Source of the DNA: Neisseriaceae bacterium
GTDB lineage: Bacteria > Pseudomonadota > Gammaproteobacteria > Burkholderiales > Chromobacteriaceae
DNA length: 64,000 nt
NCBI GenBank assembly: GCA_027489245.1
Contig: JAIYAC010000007.1
Location: forward strand, 62,001 to 126,000
Reading direction: 5' to 3'
A program made the translations under genes and the position numbers. Below are positions 1 through 11,785 of the stretch, one piece after another. Each line of letters starts with the position of its first letter. Position 1 is the stretch's first letter. The notes beneath the pieces were generated by a model, which was given only the letters and a program-made list of their open reading frames with translations, had not been told where the DNA came from and did no database searches.

Positions 1-280
1 GCACGACGGAACAAAGGGGCGCTTTGCACCGCGGTCCGCACTGGGAGGCTCGCCTCCTTCACGTCTGCCGGCTTAGGGTGTTGTCGTCCGGGTGGCCTGG
101 ATGAGGTTGGCCGCAACGGAAAACACCTTCGAATAACCCAAGAAAGCGCGCATTGTAGCGGCATTGTGGGCGTTTATGTTGCACGGCAGTATTACAGGCA
201 GAAAAAGTTTTTACATCAGTGCGCGAGGTGCGCTGTCAGGTGCATGATTTGATCAAAAGCCTTGCCGGAACAAGCGTTTG
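1..280. other. Non-coding edge region, not identified
   Basis: No convincing coding sequence is seen. On the minus strand the stretch from about 150 to 1 could be the leader of a gene lying left of the window. It holds a small perfect hairpin at 48-61 (GGAGGC GA GCCTCC) and one copy of the repeat GTTGGCCGCA at 106-115. It does not match the tmRNA, RNase P, SRP, 6S or common riboswitch signatures that I can recognise. The nature of the region is left open. Confidence 0.4.
106..115 (+). repeat. Copy 1 of the abundant 10-mer GTTGGCCGCA (uptake-sequence-like)
   Basis: First of 40 exact copies found by eye. Copies in + orientation start at 106, 1139, 6499, 10249, 10755, 18217, 26126, 33003, 33255, 35102, 36954, 37901, 42589, 43041, 45909, 47197, 48683, 49807, 52666, 53212, 56488 and 59281. 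Copies in - orientation (TGCGGCCAAC on the + strand) start at 437, 3861, 6489, 10229, 20727, 23781, 26966, 32784, 34593, 37911, 40336, 42508, 44323, 49003, 49797, 52396, 59763 and 60400. Fourteen carry a 5' AG (AGGTTGGCCGCA). One-mismatch relatives are seen near 15312, 20261, 23128, 30083, 45705, 48969, 53114, 53866 and 62920. Confidence 0.9.
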
Positions 281-1732
281 CTAGCCCCGGCTGTCGGTGT
301 CTGGTGGGGGCGGGGGGGCCTGCGGGCGGCGCTTTTTCCACAGCTGTGGTGCAGCCCGCAGCAGAATGCTGCCGCTGGCCAGCAAGAGTAGTAGCGCCAG
401 CGGCAGGGCGACCAGATAGGGGGCCCACAGCACGGCTGCGGCCAACATCACCAGCACCAGCGCGATGCTGGCAAACGCCCGAGCCTCGCTGTCTTCCACG
501 CTGCGTGTGCCGCGTATGGCGCTATCCAGCGCGTCGCCCAGCCGCGCTGCCTGGCGGGCGGCGGCGGCGGCGCTGGCCACGGCATGCTGCCGTAGTGGCA
601 GGCGAGGGCCTTGCTGGCGGGGTTTGGCCAGGGCTGGCCGTTTGTGCGTGCCGCTCAGGACGATCTCGGTGGCGTTGTCGATGTCTTGCAGAAAGCGTGT
701 TTCCATCTGGGCGGCCAGGCTGTGGTCTTCTATGGCCACGTCCAGCTCGCGGTTGGCCAGCCAGCTGGAAATATTCAGGTTGGTGGAGCCAATGCGCGCC
801 CAGCGGCCATCGGCCACGGCGGTTTTGGCGTGGATCATGGGCCCGTTCCATTCGAATACGCGTACACCCGCCTCCAGTAGCGGGCGGTACAGCGTGCGCG
901 AGACGGTGGCGATCCAGCCGATATCGCTGCTGCGTGGCACCAGCAGGCGCACATCCACACCATCGTGGGCAGCGTTGCACAGCGCGCTCAGGTAGGCGCT
1001 GGTGCCTATGAAGTAGGCGTCGGTCAGCCACAGCCGCTCACGGGCGAAGCCGGCAATCAGCAGATCCAGGCGCATCAGCTTGGCGGTGGACGGCGTGGTG
1101 GCGATCAGCCGTGCGCTCACGTTACCGGCAGGCTCAAGGTTGGCCGCAAGGGTGGGCAAGGGCTCGCCGCAGGCCGCCCAGCTGTCAGCAAATGCCGCGA
1201 TGGCGTCGCCCAGTAGCGGGCCGCGCAGACGCAGGCCGGTATCGCGCCAGCCCAGCCAGCGCGAGCTGGCACACAGGCCACCGATAAACGCGGTGTCGCC
1301 ATCTACCACAATCAGCTTGCGATGATCGCGCCCCAGCAGGCTCAGGCCGCTGTGCCAGCCAGGCGCTTGCCAGCACCGCACCTGCGCGCCAGCTTCTAGC
1401 AGGGGGGTGAAGAAGCCGCGGTAGTGTTCGCGCCAGCACCCCAGCCAGTCGTACAGCACATACACCTGCACGCCTTGCGCCAGGCGCTCCAGCAGCAAGC
1501 CGCGCAGCTGCTGGCCGAATTCGTCGTCGGCAAACAGATACATCTCGATCAGGATGCTGTGCGTGGCGCTGGCCATACTGTCCCACCAGGCCTGGAAATT
1601 GGCCTCGGCATCAAACAGCACATCGATCTGGTTACCCGCCACCAACGGTGCACCAGCCGAGCGCGCCAGGGCTTGCTCGGCAAGCTGGCGGAACAGGGTG
1701 TCCTGTGTGGATGCGGTGTGATGCGATGCCAT
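281..1732 (-). CDS. Cardiolipin synthase / phospholipase D-family protein
   Basis: A 483-residue protein with two phospholipase D HKD motifs: H137-x-K139 with D144, and H301-x-K303 with D308 followed by GSTN. This two-motif arrangement is that of ClsB-type cardiolipin synthases, which make cardiolipin from phosphatidylglycerol or phosphatidylethanolamine at the inner membrane. Unlike ClsA there is no N-terminal membrane pair; instead a C-terminal hydrophobic segment (about 420-458) is followed by a basic, proline-rich tail. No clear Shine-Dalgarno sequence precedes the ATG. The gene stands alone, divergent from gltB. Two copies of the 10-mer repeat lie in it (437, 1139). Family assignment is firm; the exact lipid substrate is inferred. 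Confidence 0.85.
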   Translation of the reverse strand: MASHHTASTQDTLFRQLAEQALARSAGAPLVAGNQIDVLFDAEANFQAWWDSMASATHSILIEMYLFADDEFGQQLRGLLLERLAQGVQVYVLYDWLGCWREHYRGFFTPLLEAGAQVRCWQAPGWHSGLSLLGRDHRKLIVVDGDTAFIGGLCASSRWLGWRDTGLRLRGPLLGDAIAAFADSWAACGEPLPTLAANLEPAGNVSARLIATTPSTAKLMRLDLLIAGFARERLWLTDAYFIGTSAYLSALCNAAHDGVDVRLLVPRSSDIGWIATVSRTLYRPLLEAGVRVFEWNGPMIHAKTAVADGRWARIGSTNLNISSWLANRELDVAIEDHSLAAQMETRFLQDIDNATEIVLSGTHKRPALAKPRQQGPRLPLRQHAVASAAAAARQAARLGDALDSAIRGTRSVEDSEARAFASIALVLVMLAAAVLWAPYLVALPLALLLLLASGSILLRAAPQLWKKRRPQAPPPPPDTDSRG

Positions 1733-1839
1733 TTGTTTATTGTCTGACAGTATTAAAAATTCATTATTTTGTAGGGATCCGACGATCAGGCAGGCAAGTC
1801 GTTTTTTTGAATCTTGGTGTCTCTAAATTATAAAGTACC

Positions 1840-1857
1840 ATGCGGGTAATCCCGCAT
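1840..1857. other. Small hairpin in the gltB upstream region
   Basis: A 7-bp perfect inverted repeat, ATGCGGG / CCCGCAT, with a TAAT loop. It sits in the AT-rich spacer between the divergent phospholipase D gene and gltB. There is no T-tract, so it is more likely a protein-binding site or incidental than a terminator. Confidence 0.3.
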
Positions 1858-1922
1858 TCTGTAGTGGCAAAATTACAATAAGTCTTTGTTTATTAAATGA
1901 TAATGCGTCGCACAAAAAGCGG

Positions 1923-1952
1923 TTGCAGGGTCAGTATTCTTGACCTTAGAAT
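1923..1952 (+). promoter_or_regulatory. Possible gltB sigma-70 promoter
   Basis: TTGCAG (1923-1928) and TAGAAT (1947-1952) are separated by 18 bases and lie about 40 bases before the chosen gltB start. The match is moderate and nothing else supports it. If correct it argues against a gltB start at 1897. Confidence 0.35.
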
Positions 1953-1989
1953 CGAAACATTCGCATCACATTATAAGCAGGGACAAAAG

Positions 1990-4900
1990 ATGGACAGACA
2001 GCGCTGGCTGGAGGGCACTTTATACAGCCCGGATTTCGAACAAGACAGCTGTGGTTTCGGCCTGATCGCCCAACTGGACGACAAGCCTTCGCACTGGCTG
2101 GTCAATACCGCCATATCTTCCTTGGCCAAACTGACCCACCGCGGCGCGGTAGCCGCCGATGGCAAGTCGGGTGATGGCTGTGGCTTGCTGTTCCGCAAGC
2201 CGGATGGCTTTCTGCGTGAAGTCGCCGCCGAAGCCGGTTTTGCCTTGAAGGCAGTGTACGCCGCGGGCTTGGTGTTTGCCCACCCGGATGCCACACAGGG
2301 CGAGCGTAGCCGCAACAGGCTGAAAGAATTCCTGGAAGCCCAGGGCCTGGAAGTAGCCGGCTTCCGCCAGGTGCCGATCGATATCGGTGCCTGTGGCGAG
2401 CAGGCCATGGCATCGTTGCCTAGCTTCTATCAGGTATTTGTAAACTGCCCCTTTGGCATGGACGAGCTGTCGTTCCAACGCCGCCTGTATATGGGTCGTC
2501 GCCAGGCTGAAAAAGCCAACAAGGCAGACGACCCTTATTTTTATCTGCCGACGCTGTCGCCGCACACCCTGTCTTACAAGGGCCTGGTGACGCCGGATAA
2601 CCTGCACAAGTTCTATCTGGACTTGTCCGACCCGCGTTTCGAGTCCAGCCTGGCGGTATTCCACCAGCGCTTCTCCACCAATACCTGGCCGCAGTGGAAG
2701 CTGGCACAGCCGTTCCGCTTCCTGGCGCACAACGGCGAGATCAATACCGTACAGGGTAACCGTCACTGGGCCCGTGCCCGCGAGCGCATCATGACCTCGC
2801 CGCACATCGATATGGACGCCATCCGTCCTATCGTACAAACCGACGGTTCCGACTCCATGAGCCTGGACAACATGCTGGAAGGCCTGCTGATGGGCGGCAT
2901 TCCGCTGTTCCGTGCGCTGCGCCTGCTGGTGCCGCCGGCATGGCAGAACGTGGACTCCACTGATAAAGACCTGCGTGCCTTCTACGAATTCAACTCCATG
3001 CACATGGAGCCGTGGGACGGCCCTGCCGGTATCGTACTGACCGATGGCCGCTACGCCGGCTGTATGCTGGACCGTAACGGCCTGCGCCCGGCACGCTGGG
3101 TGCTGACCAAAGACAATATCCTCACCATCGCTTCCGAAGTGGGCGTGTGGGATTACAAGCCGGAAGACGTGGTGAAAAAAGGCCGCGTGAAACCGGGCCA
3201 GCTGTTTGCCGCCGACCTGCAAACCGGCGAAATCCTGTACCCGGAAGACATCGACGCGCAGCTGAAATCGGCCAAACCGTACCGCCAGTGGATCAAGGAC
3301 GCCGGTTCGCGCCTGGAGCTGTCCATCGAGGACGATGCTGGCCTGGAAGCGTGGCCGAAAGACCAGCTGCTGACCTACCAGAAGCTGTTCAACATCAGCT
3401 TTGAAGAACGCGACCAGATCCTGCGCGTACTGGCCGAAGACGGTCAGGAAGCCGTGGGCTCGATGGGCGATGACACCCCGATGGCAGTGCTCAGCCAGAA
3501 GGTACGCTCGCCGTTTGACTACCTGCGCCAGCAGTTTGCCCAGGTAACCAACCCGCCGATCGACCCGATCCGCGAAGCCATCGTGATGTCGCTGAACACC
3601 GTATTCGGCCCCGAGCGCAATATGTTCGAGGAAACCGCCGAGCACGCCAAACGCCTGGAAGTGCGCAGCCCGGTGCTGTCGCGCGAGAAGTTCATCCGCA
3701 TCACCACGCGTACCGAGCCGTATCTGAAAGCCACCACCTTCGACCTGTGTTTCGACCCCGCTGAGCGCACACTGCAGCAGGCTATCGAGCGTCTGGCCGC
3801 GCACGTGGTGGAAGCTGTACAGGAAGGCACCGTCATTGTGGTGCTGTCCGACCGCACCATTGCGGCCAACCGTCTGCCGATTCCGGCGCTGTTTGCTGTC
3901 GGCGCCGTGCACCATGCGCTGATCGACGCCGGCCTGCGCTGCAAGTCCAACATCATTGCCGAAACCGGCACCGTGCGCGACCCGCACCAGATGGCCTGTC
4001 TGCTGGGCTACGGTGCGACCGCCGTTTACCCGTACCTGGCCTACCAGACTATCGTGGACCTGGTCGCCACCGGCGATGTAAGCCTGCGCGTGAACGAAGC
4101 GCTGCAGCACTATCGCAAGGGCATCAACAAGGGCCTGATGAAGGTGCTGTCGAAGATGGGTATTTCCACCATCGCCAGCTACCGTGGTGCCCAGCTGTTC
4201 GAAGGCATCGGCCTGCACGAAGACCTGGTGAAACTCTGCCTGAAGGGCACCGTATCGCGTATTTCCGGCGCCAGCTTCGAAGACTTCGAAGAAGACCAGA
4301 AGCTGCTGTCGCGCCTGGCGTTCAACCCGATGCGCCCGGTCACCCACGGTGGCCTGCTGAAATACGTGCACGGTGAGGAATACCACGCCTACAACCCGGA
4401 CGTGGTGATGACGCTGCAAAAAGCGGTACAGAACACCGACTACGATGCCTACAAGCAATACGCCGATCTGGTGAACACCCGCCCTGTGGCCATGTTCCGC
4501 GACCTGATGCAGCTGAATTTCGACGGCGTGACACCGATTGCCATCGACGAAGTGGAGCCGGTGGAAAGCATCCTCAAGCGCTTTGACTCCGCCGGTATGT
4601 CGCTGGGTGCGCTGTCGCCAGAGGCGCACGAAGCCATGGCTACCGCCATGAACCGCCTGGGTGGCCGCTCGAACTCCGGCGAAGGTGGCGAAGACCCGGC
4701 GCGTTACGGCACCGAGAAGATGTCCAAGATCAAGCAGGTAGCGTCCGGCCGTTTCGGCGTGACCCCGCACTATCTGGTGAACGCCGAAGTGCTGCAGATC
4801 AAGGTAGCGCAGGGCGCCAAGCCAGGCGAAGGCGGCCAGCTGCCAGGCGATAAAGTGTCCGGCCTGATTGCACGCCTGCGTCACGCCAAGGAAGGCGTCA

Positions 4901-6441
4901 GCCTGATTTCGCCGCCGCCGCACCACGACATTTACTCGATCGAAGATCTGGCCCAGCTGATTTTCGACCTGAAACAAGTGAACCCGACCGCGCTGGTGTC
5001 GGTAAAACTGGTGGCCGAGCCAGGTGTGGGCACCATTGCTGCCGGTGTGGCCAAGGCCTACGCCGACCTGATTACCATCTCCGGCTACGATGGCGGTACC
5101 GGTGCCAGCCCGCTGACCAGCGTGAAATACGCCGGTAGCCCGTGGGAGCTGGGCCTGACCGAGGCACAGCAAGTCCTGCGTGCCAACGGCCTGCGCGGCC
5201 GCGTACGGGTACAGACCGACGGCGGCCTGAAAACCGGCCTGGACGTGATCAAGGCGGCCATCATGGGCGCCGAGAGCTTCGGCTTCGGCACCGGCCCGAT
5301 GGTAGCGCTGGGCTGCAAATTCCTGCGTATCTGTCACCTGAACAACTGCGCCACCGGCGTGGCCACGCAGGAAGTGAAGCTGCGTTCCAAGTACTTCATC
5401 GGCTTGCCGGAAATGGTGATGAACTACTTCCTGTTCATCGCGCAGGAAACCCGCGAGTGGATGGCCAAGCTGGGCGTACGCAATATGGAAGAGCTGATCG
5501 GCCGCATGGAGATGCTCACCCTGCTGGAAGGCAAGACCGGCAAGCAGCAGCGCCTGGACCTGTCGCCACTGCTGTCGCAAGGCACCGTACCAGACAGCGT
5601 GCCACGCTTCTGCGTGAGCGATTCCAACCCGTCCTTCGACAAGGGCGAGCTGGCCGAGCAGATCCTGCTGGACGCGCTGCCTGCCATCAACAACAAGCAG
5701 ATGCTGCAGCTGAGCTACCCGATCGAGAACATTCACCGTTCCATCGGCGCCCGTCTGTCTGGCGAAATCGCCCGTGTACACGGTGCCGCCGGCCTGCCGT
5801 TTGGCTGCCTGAAAGTGAAGTTCACCGGCTCCGCCGGCCAGAGCTTTGGCGTGTGGAACGCACCGGGCCTGCACCTGGAGCTGGAGGGCGATGCCAACGA
5901 TTACGTGGGGAAAGGCATGGCCGGTGGCCGTGTAACCATCTACCCGCCAAAAGGCGCAGCGTACCAGTCGGATGAGTCCATCATCATCGGTAACACCTGC
6001 CTGTACGGCGCCACGGGTGGCCAGCTGTTTGCGGCGGGTGTGGCAGGCGAGCGCTTTGCCGTGCGTAACTCCGGCGCCCTGGCGGTGATCGAAGGCGCAG
6101 GTGATCACTGCTGCGAATACATGACCGGCGGCAGTGTGATCGTGCTGGGCGAAACCGGCTACAACTTTGGCGCCGGCATGACCGGGGGCTTTGCCTTCGT
6201 GTACGACCGTGCCGAGAAGTTTGCCTACCGCTTCAACAACGAGCTGGTGGATATCAACCTGATCAACGGCGAAGCGATGGGCATGTACCGCGCCTATCTG
6301 CTGGAGAAGATCGCCAAGCACGTGGAGCTGACCGGCTCGGAAACCGGCCGCGCCATGCTGGAAAACTTCGACGATTACGTCGACTACTTCTGGCTGGTGA
6401 AGCCTAAAGCGGCCAAGCTGGAAAGCCTGCTGAAAGACTGA
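1990..6441 (+). CDS. gltB: Glutamate synthase (NADPH) large subunit
   Basis: Alpha subunit of GOGAT, which transfers the glutamine amide to 2-oxoglutarate to form glutamate. With start ATG 1990 the product is 1483 residues, normal for GltB. A 20-residue propeptide precedes C21 (DS/CGFG), the N-terminal nucleophile exposed by processing. The order is: glutaminase domain (about 21-430), central domain, FMN-binding synthase domain, then the GxGxG beta-helix domain. The [3Fe-4S] ligands C1109, C1115 and C1120 are present. The frame is open upstream to 1897, but those 31 codons do not resemble GltB and overlap the likely promoter. It is followed by gltD after an 87-base spacer. Confidence 0.97.
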   Translation: MDRQRWLEGTLYSPDFEQDSCGFGLIAQLDDKPSHWLVNTAISSLAKLTHRGAVAADGKSGDGCGLLFRKPDGFLREVAAEAGFALKAVYAAGLVFAHPDATQGERSRNRLKEFLEAQGLEVAGFRQVPIDIGACGEQAMASLPSFYQVFVNCPFGMDELSFQRRLYMGRRQAEKANKADDPYFYLPTLSPHTLSYKGLVTPDNLHKFYLDLSDPRFESSLAVFHQRFSTNTWPQWKLAQPFRFLAHNGEINTVQGNRHWARARERIMTSPHIDMDAIRPIVQTDGSDSMSLDNMLEGLLMGGIPLFRALRLLVPPAWQNVDSTDKDLRAFYEFNSMHMEPWDGPAGIVLTDGRYAGCMLDRNGLRPARWVLTKDNILTIASEVGVWDYKPEDVVKKGRVKPGQLFAADLQTGEILYPEDIDAQLKSAKPYRQWIKDAGSRLELSIEDDAGLEAWPKDQLLTYQKLFNISFEERDQILRVLAEDGQEAVGSMGDDTPMAVLSQKVRSPFDYLRQQFAQVTNPPIDPIREAIVMSLNTVFGPERNMFEETAEHAKRLEVRSPVLSREKFIRITTRTEPYLKATTFDLCFDPAERTLQQAIERLAAHVVEAVQEGTVIVVLSDRTIAANRLPIPALFAVGAVHHALIDAGLRCKSNIIAETGTVRDPHQMACLLGYGATAVYPYLAYQTIVDLVATGDVSLRVNEALQHYRKGINKGLMKVLSKMGISTIASYRGAQLFEGIGLHEDLVKLCLKGTVSRISGASFEDFEEDQKLLSRLAFNPMRPVTHGGLLKYVHGEEYHAYNPDVVMTLQKAVQNTDYDAYKQYADLVNTRPVAMFRDLMQLNFDGVTPIAIDEVEPVESILKRFDSAGMSLGALSPEAHEAMATAMNRLGGRSNSGEGGEDPARYGTEKMSKIKQVASGRFGVTPHYLVNAEVLQIKVAQGAKPGEGGQLPGDKVSGLIARLRHAKEGVSLISPPPHHDIYSIEDLAQLIFDLKQVNPTALVSVKLVAEPGVGTIAAGVAKAYADLITISGYDGGTGASPLTSVKYAGSPWELGLTEAQQVLRANGLRGRVRVQTDGGLKTGLDVIKAAIMGAESFGFGTGPMVALGCKFLRICHLNNCATGVATQEVKLRSKYFIGLPEMVMNYFLFIAQETREWMAKLGVRNMEELIGRMEMLTLLEGKTGKQQRLDLSPLLSQGTVPDSVPRFCVSDSNPSFDKGELAEQILLDALPAINNKQMLQLSYPIENIHRSIGARLSGEIARVHGAAGLPFGCLKVKFTGSAGQSFGVWNAPGLHLELEGDANDYVGKGMAGGRVTIYPPKGAAYQSDESIIIGNTCLYGATGGQLFAAGVAGERFAVRNSGALAVIEGAGDHCCEYMTGGSVIVLGETGYNFGAGMTGGFAFVYDRAEKFAYRFNNELVDINLINGEAMGMYRAYLLEKIAKHVELTGSETGRAMLENFDDYVDYFWLVKPKAAKLESLLKD

Positions 6442-6480
6442 CAGGGACGGGCGGGTTGGTCCGCCCCTTGATAGCAATAA

Positions 6481-7944
<1,464 letters not shown>

Positions 7945-7975
7945 GCCCTGCGTTTACTCGCGCTGTGTCATCCCA

Positions 7976-8003
7976 CCCCTCTTGCCTGGCAAGAGGGGTT
8001 TTT
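7976..8003 (+). terminator. Rho-independent terminator after gltBD
   Basis: The stem CCCCTCTTG / CAAGAGGGG is closed by a short CCTGG loop and followed by TTTTTG. It ends the gltBD operon before the groES promoter. Confidence 0.85.
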
Positions 8004-8058
8004 GTTTGTCAGCACCATGCCAGCACCATGCCGCTGACAAAATCTTGCTATGCCCCCT

Positions 8059-8088
8059 CTTGAAAACCGGCTATGCCGTCCCTATGAT
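8059..8088 (+). promoter_or_regulatory. groESL promoter (sigma-70 and sigma-32-like)
   Basis: TTGAAA (8060-8065) and TATGAT (8083-8088) are exactly 17 bases apart, a good sigma-70 promoter. The same stretch reads as CTTGAAA (8059-8065), 14 bases, CCCTATGA, close to the sigma-32 heat-shock consensus. The -10 element touches the CIRCE operator. Confidence 0.7.
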
Positions 8089-8114
8089 TAGCACTCGTCA
8101 GGGCAGAGTGCTAA
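8088..8114. promoter_or_regulatory. CIRCE operator (HrcA-binding site)
   Basis: A perfect copy of the CIRCE inverted repeat, TTAGCACTC - 9 bases - GAGTGCTAA, directly after the -10 element and 70 bases before groES. The heat-shock repressor HrcA binds this element; hrcA itself is not in the window. Confidence 0.95.
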
Positions 8115-8184
8115 TGCACCTGTCCTCTATCGCTGAATTGATAGGTAATCATCTTTCAACAGCCACTGCTATTAGGAGAGTCAA

Positions 8185-8472
8185 ATGGCAATTCGTCCTC
8201 TGCACGATCGTGTTGTTATCAAGCGCCTCGAGGCTGAAGAAAAAACCGCCTCCGGCATCGTTCTGCCGGGCGCCGCAGCTGAAAAACCAGACATGGGTGA
8301 AGTGGTTGCCGTAGGCAACGGCAAGATCCTGGAAAACGGCGAACGCCGTGCGCTGGAGCTGAAAGTTGGCGACAAGGTTATCTTCGGCAAGTATTCCGGC
8401 CAAACCGTCAAGGTTGACGGTGATGAGCTCCTCGTTATGCGCGAGGAAGACGTGATGGGCATCGTTGAGTAA
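8185..8472 (+). CDS. groES: Co-chaperonin GroES
   Basis: A 95-residue 10-kDa chaperonin that caps GroEL and drives the ATP-dependent folding cycle in the cytoplasm. The N-terminal [12 protein letters not shown] strand and the mobile loop around [11 protein letters not shown] are both typical. AGGAGAG (8174-8180) gives a strong ribosome site before ATG 8185. It is the first gene of the groESL operon, with groEL 47 bases downstream, and the CIRCE element and dual promoter upstream indicate heat-shock control. Confidence 0.98.
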   Translation: MAIRPLHDRVVIKRLEAEEKTASGIVLPGAAAEKPDMGEVVAVGNGKILENGERRALELKVGDKVIFGKYSGQTVKVDGDELLVMREEDVMGIVE

Positions 8473-8501
8473 TCCGGGCCGCATCCCTCTTATCAAACTG
8501 A

Positions 8502-10163
<1,662 letters not shown>

Positions 10164-10184
10164 GCTGTCTCGCTCTGCGAAGCC

Positions 10185-10213
10185 AAAACCCCGCGCTACG
10201 GCGCGGGGTTTTT
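10185..10213 (+). terminator. Rho-independent terminator after groEL
   Basis: The stem CCCCGCGC / GCGCGGGG (10189-10196 with 10201-10208), loop TACG, is followed by TTTTT. Confidence 0.9.
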
Positions 10214-10221
10214 CATGCCTT

Positions 10222-10265
10222 AAAACAATGCGGCCAACCTGTTACCAGGTTGGCCGCATTGTTTT
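10222..10265. repeat. Inverted pair of the 10-mer repeat, 20-bp stem
   Basis: Perfect 20-bp arms with a 4-base TTAC loop, built around TGCGGCCAAC (10229) and GTTGGCCGCA (10249). The arms are flanked by AAAA and TTTT, so it can act as a terminator in both directions. It lies just after the groEL terminator and about 50 bases before the Nif3-like gene. Inverted uptake-sequence pairs at gene ends look like this in Neisseria. Confidence 0.85.
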
Positions 10266-10313
10266 GCCCGCGCAGTCTGGCACAATGCCGGCTTTATCTT
10301 GTGGAGCGTCAAC

Positions 10314-11060
10314 ATGAAACGATCAGATTTGCTCAAGGCACTGGACAGCAAGCTGGAGCCATGGCGCTTCAAGGACTACGCCCCCAACGGCTTGCAAGTT
10401 GAGGGCGGTGAGGAGATCCGCCGTGTGGTAACCGGCGTTACCGCCTCGCAAGCGCTGATTGATGAGGCTATCCGCCTGCAGGCCGATGCCATCCTGGTAC
10501 ACCATGGTTATTTCTGGAAAAACGAGGCGGCCGCCATTACCGGTATCAAGCGCCAGCGTATCGCGGCGTTGCTGCACAGCAACATCAACCTGTTTGCCTA
10601 CCACCTGCCGCTGGATGCGCACCCTGAGCTGGGCAATAACGCACAGTTGGGCCAGGTGCTGGGCTTGCAGCATGCGGCGCCGTCTCTGGCCGAACCATTG
10701 ATCTGGACGGGCGAGCTGGCACAAAGCTGTACGGCCGATACGCTGCGCGAGCACGTTGGCCGCAGCCTGGGGCGGGACGCGCTATTGCTGGGGGACAAGA
10801 CGCGCAGCGTGCAGCGCGTAGCCTGGTGCACCGGCGGGGCGCAGGGTTATTTCGAGCAGGCCATCGCTTTAGGGGTAGATGTGTTCATTACTGGCGAAGT
10901 GTCTGAGCAAAATCAGCATTTGGCCAATGAAACAGGCGTAAGCTTCATCGCGGCGGGCCATCATGCCACCGAACGCTACGGCGTGAAGGCGCTAGGCGAG
11001 TGGCTGGCGAGCGATTTTGCCCTGGATGTGCAATTTATCGATCTCTTTAACCCGGTTTGA
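10314..11060 (+). CDS. Nif3-like dinuclear metal-centre protein (YbgI family)
   Basis: A 248-residue member of the Nif3/YbgI family, ring-forming proteins with a two-metal site; cellular function is poorly defined, and GTP cyclohydrolase-like or hydrolase roles have been suggested. Metal-binding histidines are visible in VHHGYF (near residue 62) and in GHHATERYG near the C-terminus. ATG 10314 is chosen because GGAG (10303-10306) precedes it at good spacing; an upstream GTG at 10299 overlaps that site. The gene precedes petABC but is separated from it by 125 bases with a possible promoter. A copy of the 10-mer repeat lies at 10755. Confidence 0.88.
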   Translation: MKRSDLLKALDSKLEPWRFKDYAPNGLQVEGGEEIRRVVTGVTASQALIDEAIRLQADAILVHHGYFWKNEAAAITGIKRQRIAALLHSNINLFAYHLPLDAHPELGNNAQLGQVLGLQHAAPSLAEPLIWTGELAQSCTADTLREHVGRSLGRDALLLGDKTRSVQRVAWCTGGAQGYFEQAIALGVDVFITGEVSEQNQHLANETGVSFIAAGHHATERYGVKALGEWLASDFALDVQFIDLFNPV

Positions 11061-11105
11061 AAACTAAGCCCCTGTTGTCAATGAGGCGATTTGTCGCATA
11101 TGCGC

Positions 11106-11135
11106 TTCAAGTTCCCTCATGGAATCGGGTAGAAT
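11106..11135 (+). promoter_or_regulatory. Possible petABC promoter
   Basis: A GGGTAGAAT extended -10-like element (TAGAAT at 11130-11135) with a weak TTCAAG -35 (11106-11111) 18 bases upstream, about 50 bases before petA. The -35 match is poor, so this is tentative. Confidence 0.35.
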
Positions 11136-11185
11136 TGTAAAGTTTCAAGTTTATAGCTCGGTTTCCACGTTTGAGGATGACTGTA

Positions 11186-11770
11186 ATGAGTGAACAACAC
11201 GTTGATGCGGGGCGCCGTCGTTTTCTGACGGTGGCCACCAGCGCGGTTGGTGGTGTGGCGGCAGCCGGTGTGGCTGTCCCGTTTTTGATGAGCTTTGCAC
11301 CTTCTGAGCGTGCCAAGGCTGCAGGTGCGCCAGTAGAAGTGGACATCAGCAAGCTGGAGCCGGGCCAGAAGATCAACGTCGAATGGCGTGGCAAGCCGGT
11401 ATGGGTACTGTCCCGTACACCTGAGCAGCTGAAAAACCTGTCGACTATCGAAGGTGATCTGCTGGACCCGAAATCGGAAGCGCCGCAGCAACCGGCGTAC
11501 TGCCAGAACGCGACCCGCTCCATCAAGCCGGAAGTGCTGGTAGCCGTGGGTATCTGTACGCACCTGGGCTGTTCCCCGACCCACCGCCCGGACCTGGCTC
11601 CGGCCGACCTGGGCCCGAAATGGGTTGGCGGGTTCTACTGTCCATGCCATGGCTCCAAGTTTGACTTGGCTGCCCGTGTCTACAACGGTGTGCCGGCGCC
11701 CAAGAACATGGAAATTCCGCCGCACAAGTACCTGACCGATACCACGCTGCTGATCGGCGATGACAAGTAA
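11186..11770 (+). CDS. petA: Ubiquinol-cytochrome c reductase, Rieske iron-sulfur subunit
   Basis: A 194-residue Rieske protein of the bc1 complex, carrying electrons from ubiquinol to cytochrome c1 on the periplasmic side. The N-terminus RRRFLTVAT followed by a hydrophobic stretch is a Tat signal anchor. The [2Fe-2S] boxes are C124-T-H126-L-G-C129 and C152-P-C154-H155-G, including the disulfide cysteines. ATG 11186 has GAGGA 8 bases upstream; the TTG and ATG at 11171 and 11177 are in frame but overlap that site. It is the first gene of petABC. Confidence 0.96.
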   Translation: MSEQHVDAGRRRFLTVATSAVGGVAAAGVAVPFLMSFAPSERAKAAGAPVEVDISKLEPGQKINVEWRGKPVWVLSRTPEQLKNLSTIEGDLLDPKSEAPQQPAYCQNATRSIKPEVLVAVGICTHLGCSPTHRPDLAPADLGPKWVGGFYCPCHGSKFDLAARVYNGVPAPKNMEIPPHKYLTDTTLLIGDDK

Positions 11771-11785
11771 GCGAGGGGAAAATAC

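Noticed and set aside
1897..1989. N-terminal extension of gltB by 31 residues
   Set aside because: GltB needs only a short propeptide before the catalytic cysteine; the extension has no ribosome site and overlaps a possible promoter.
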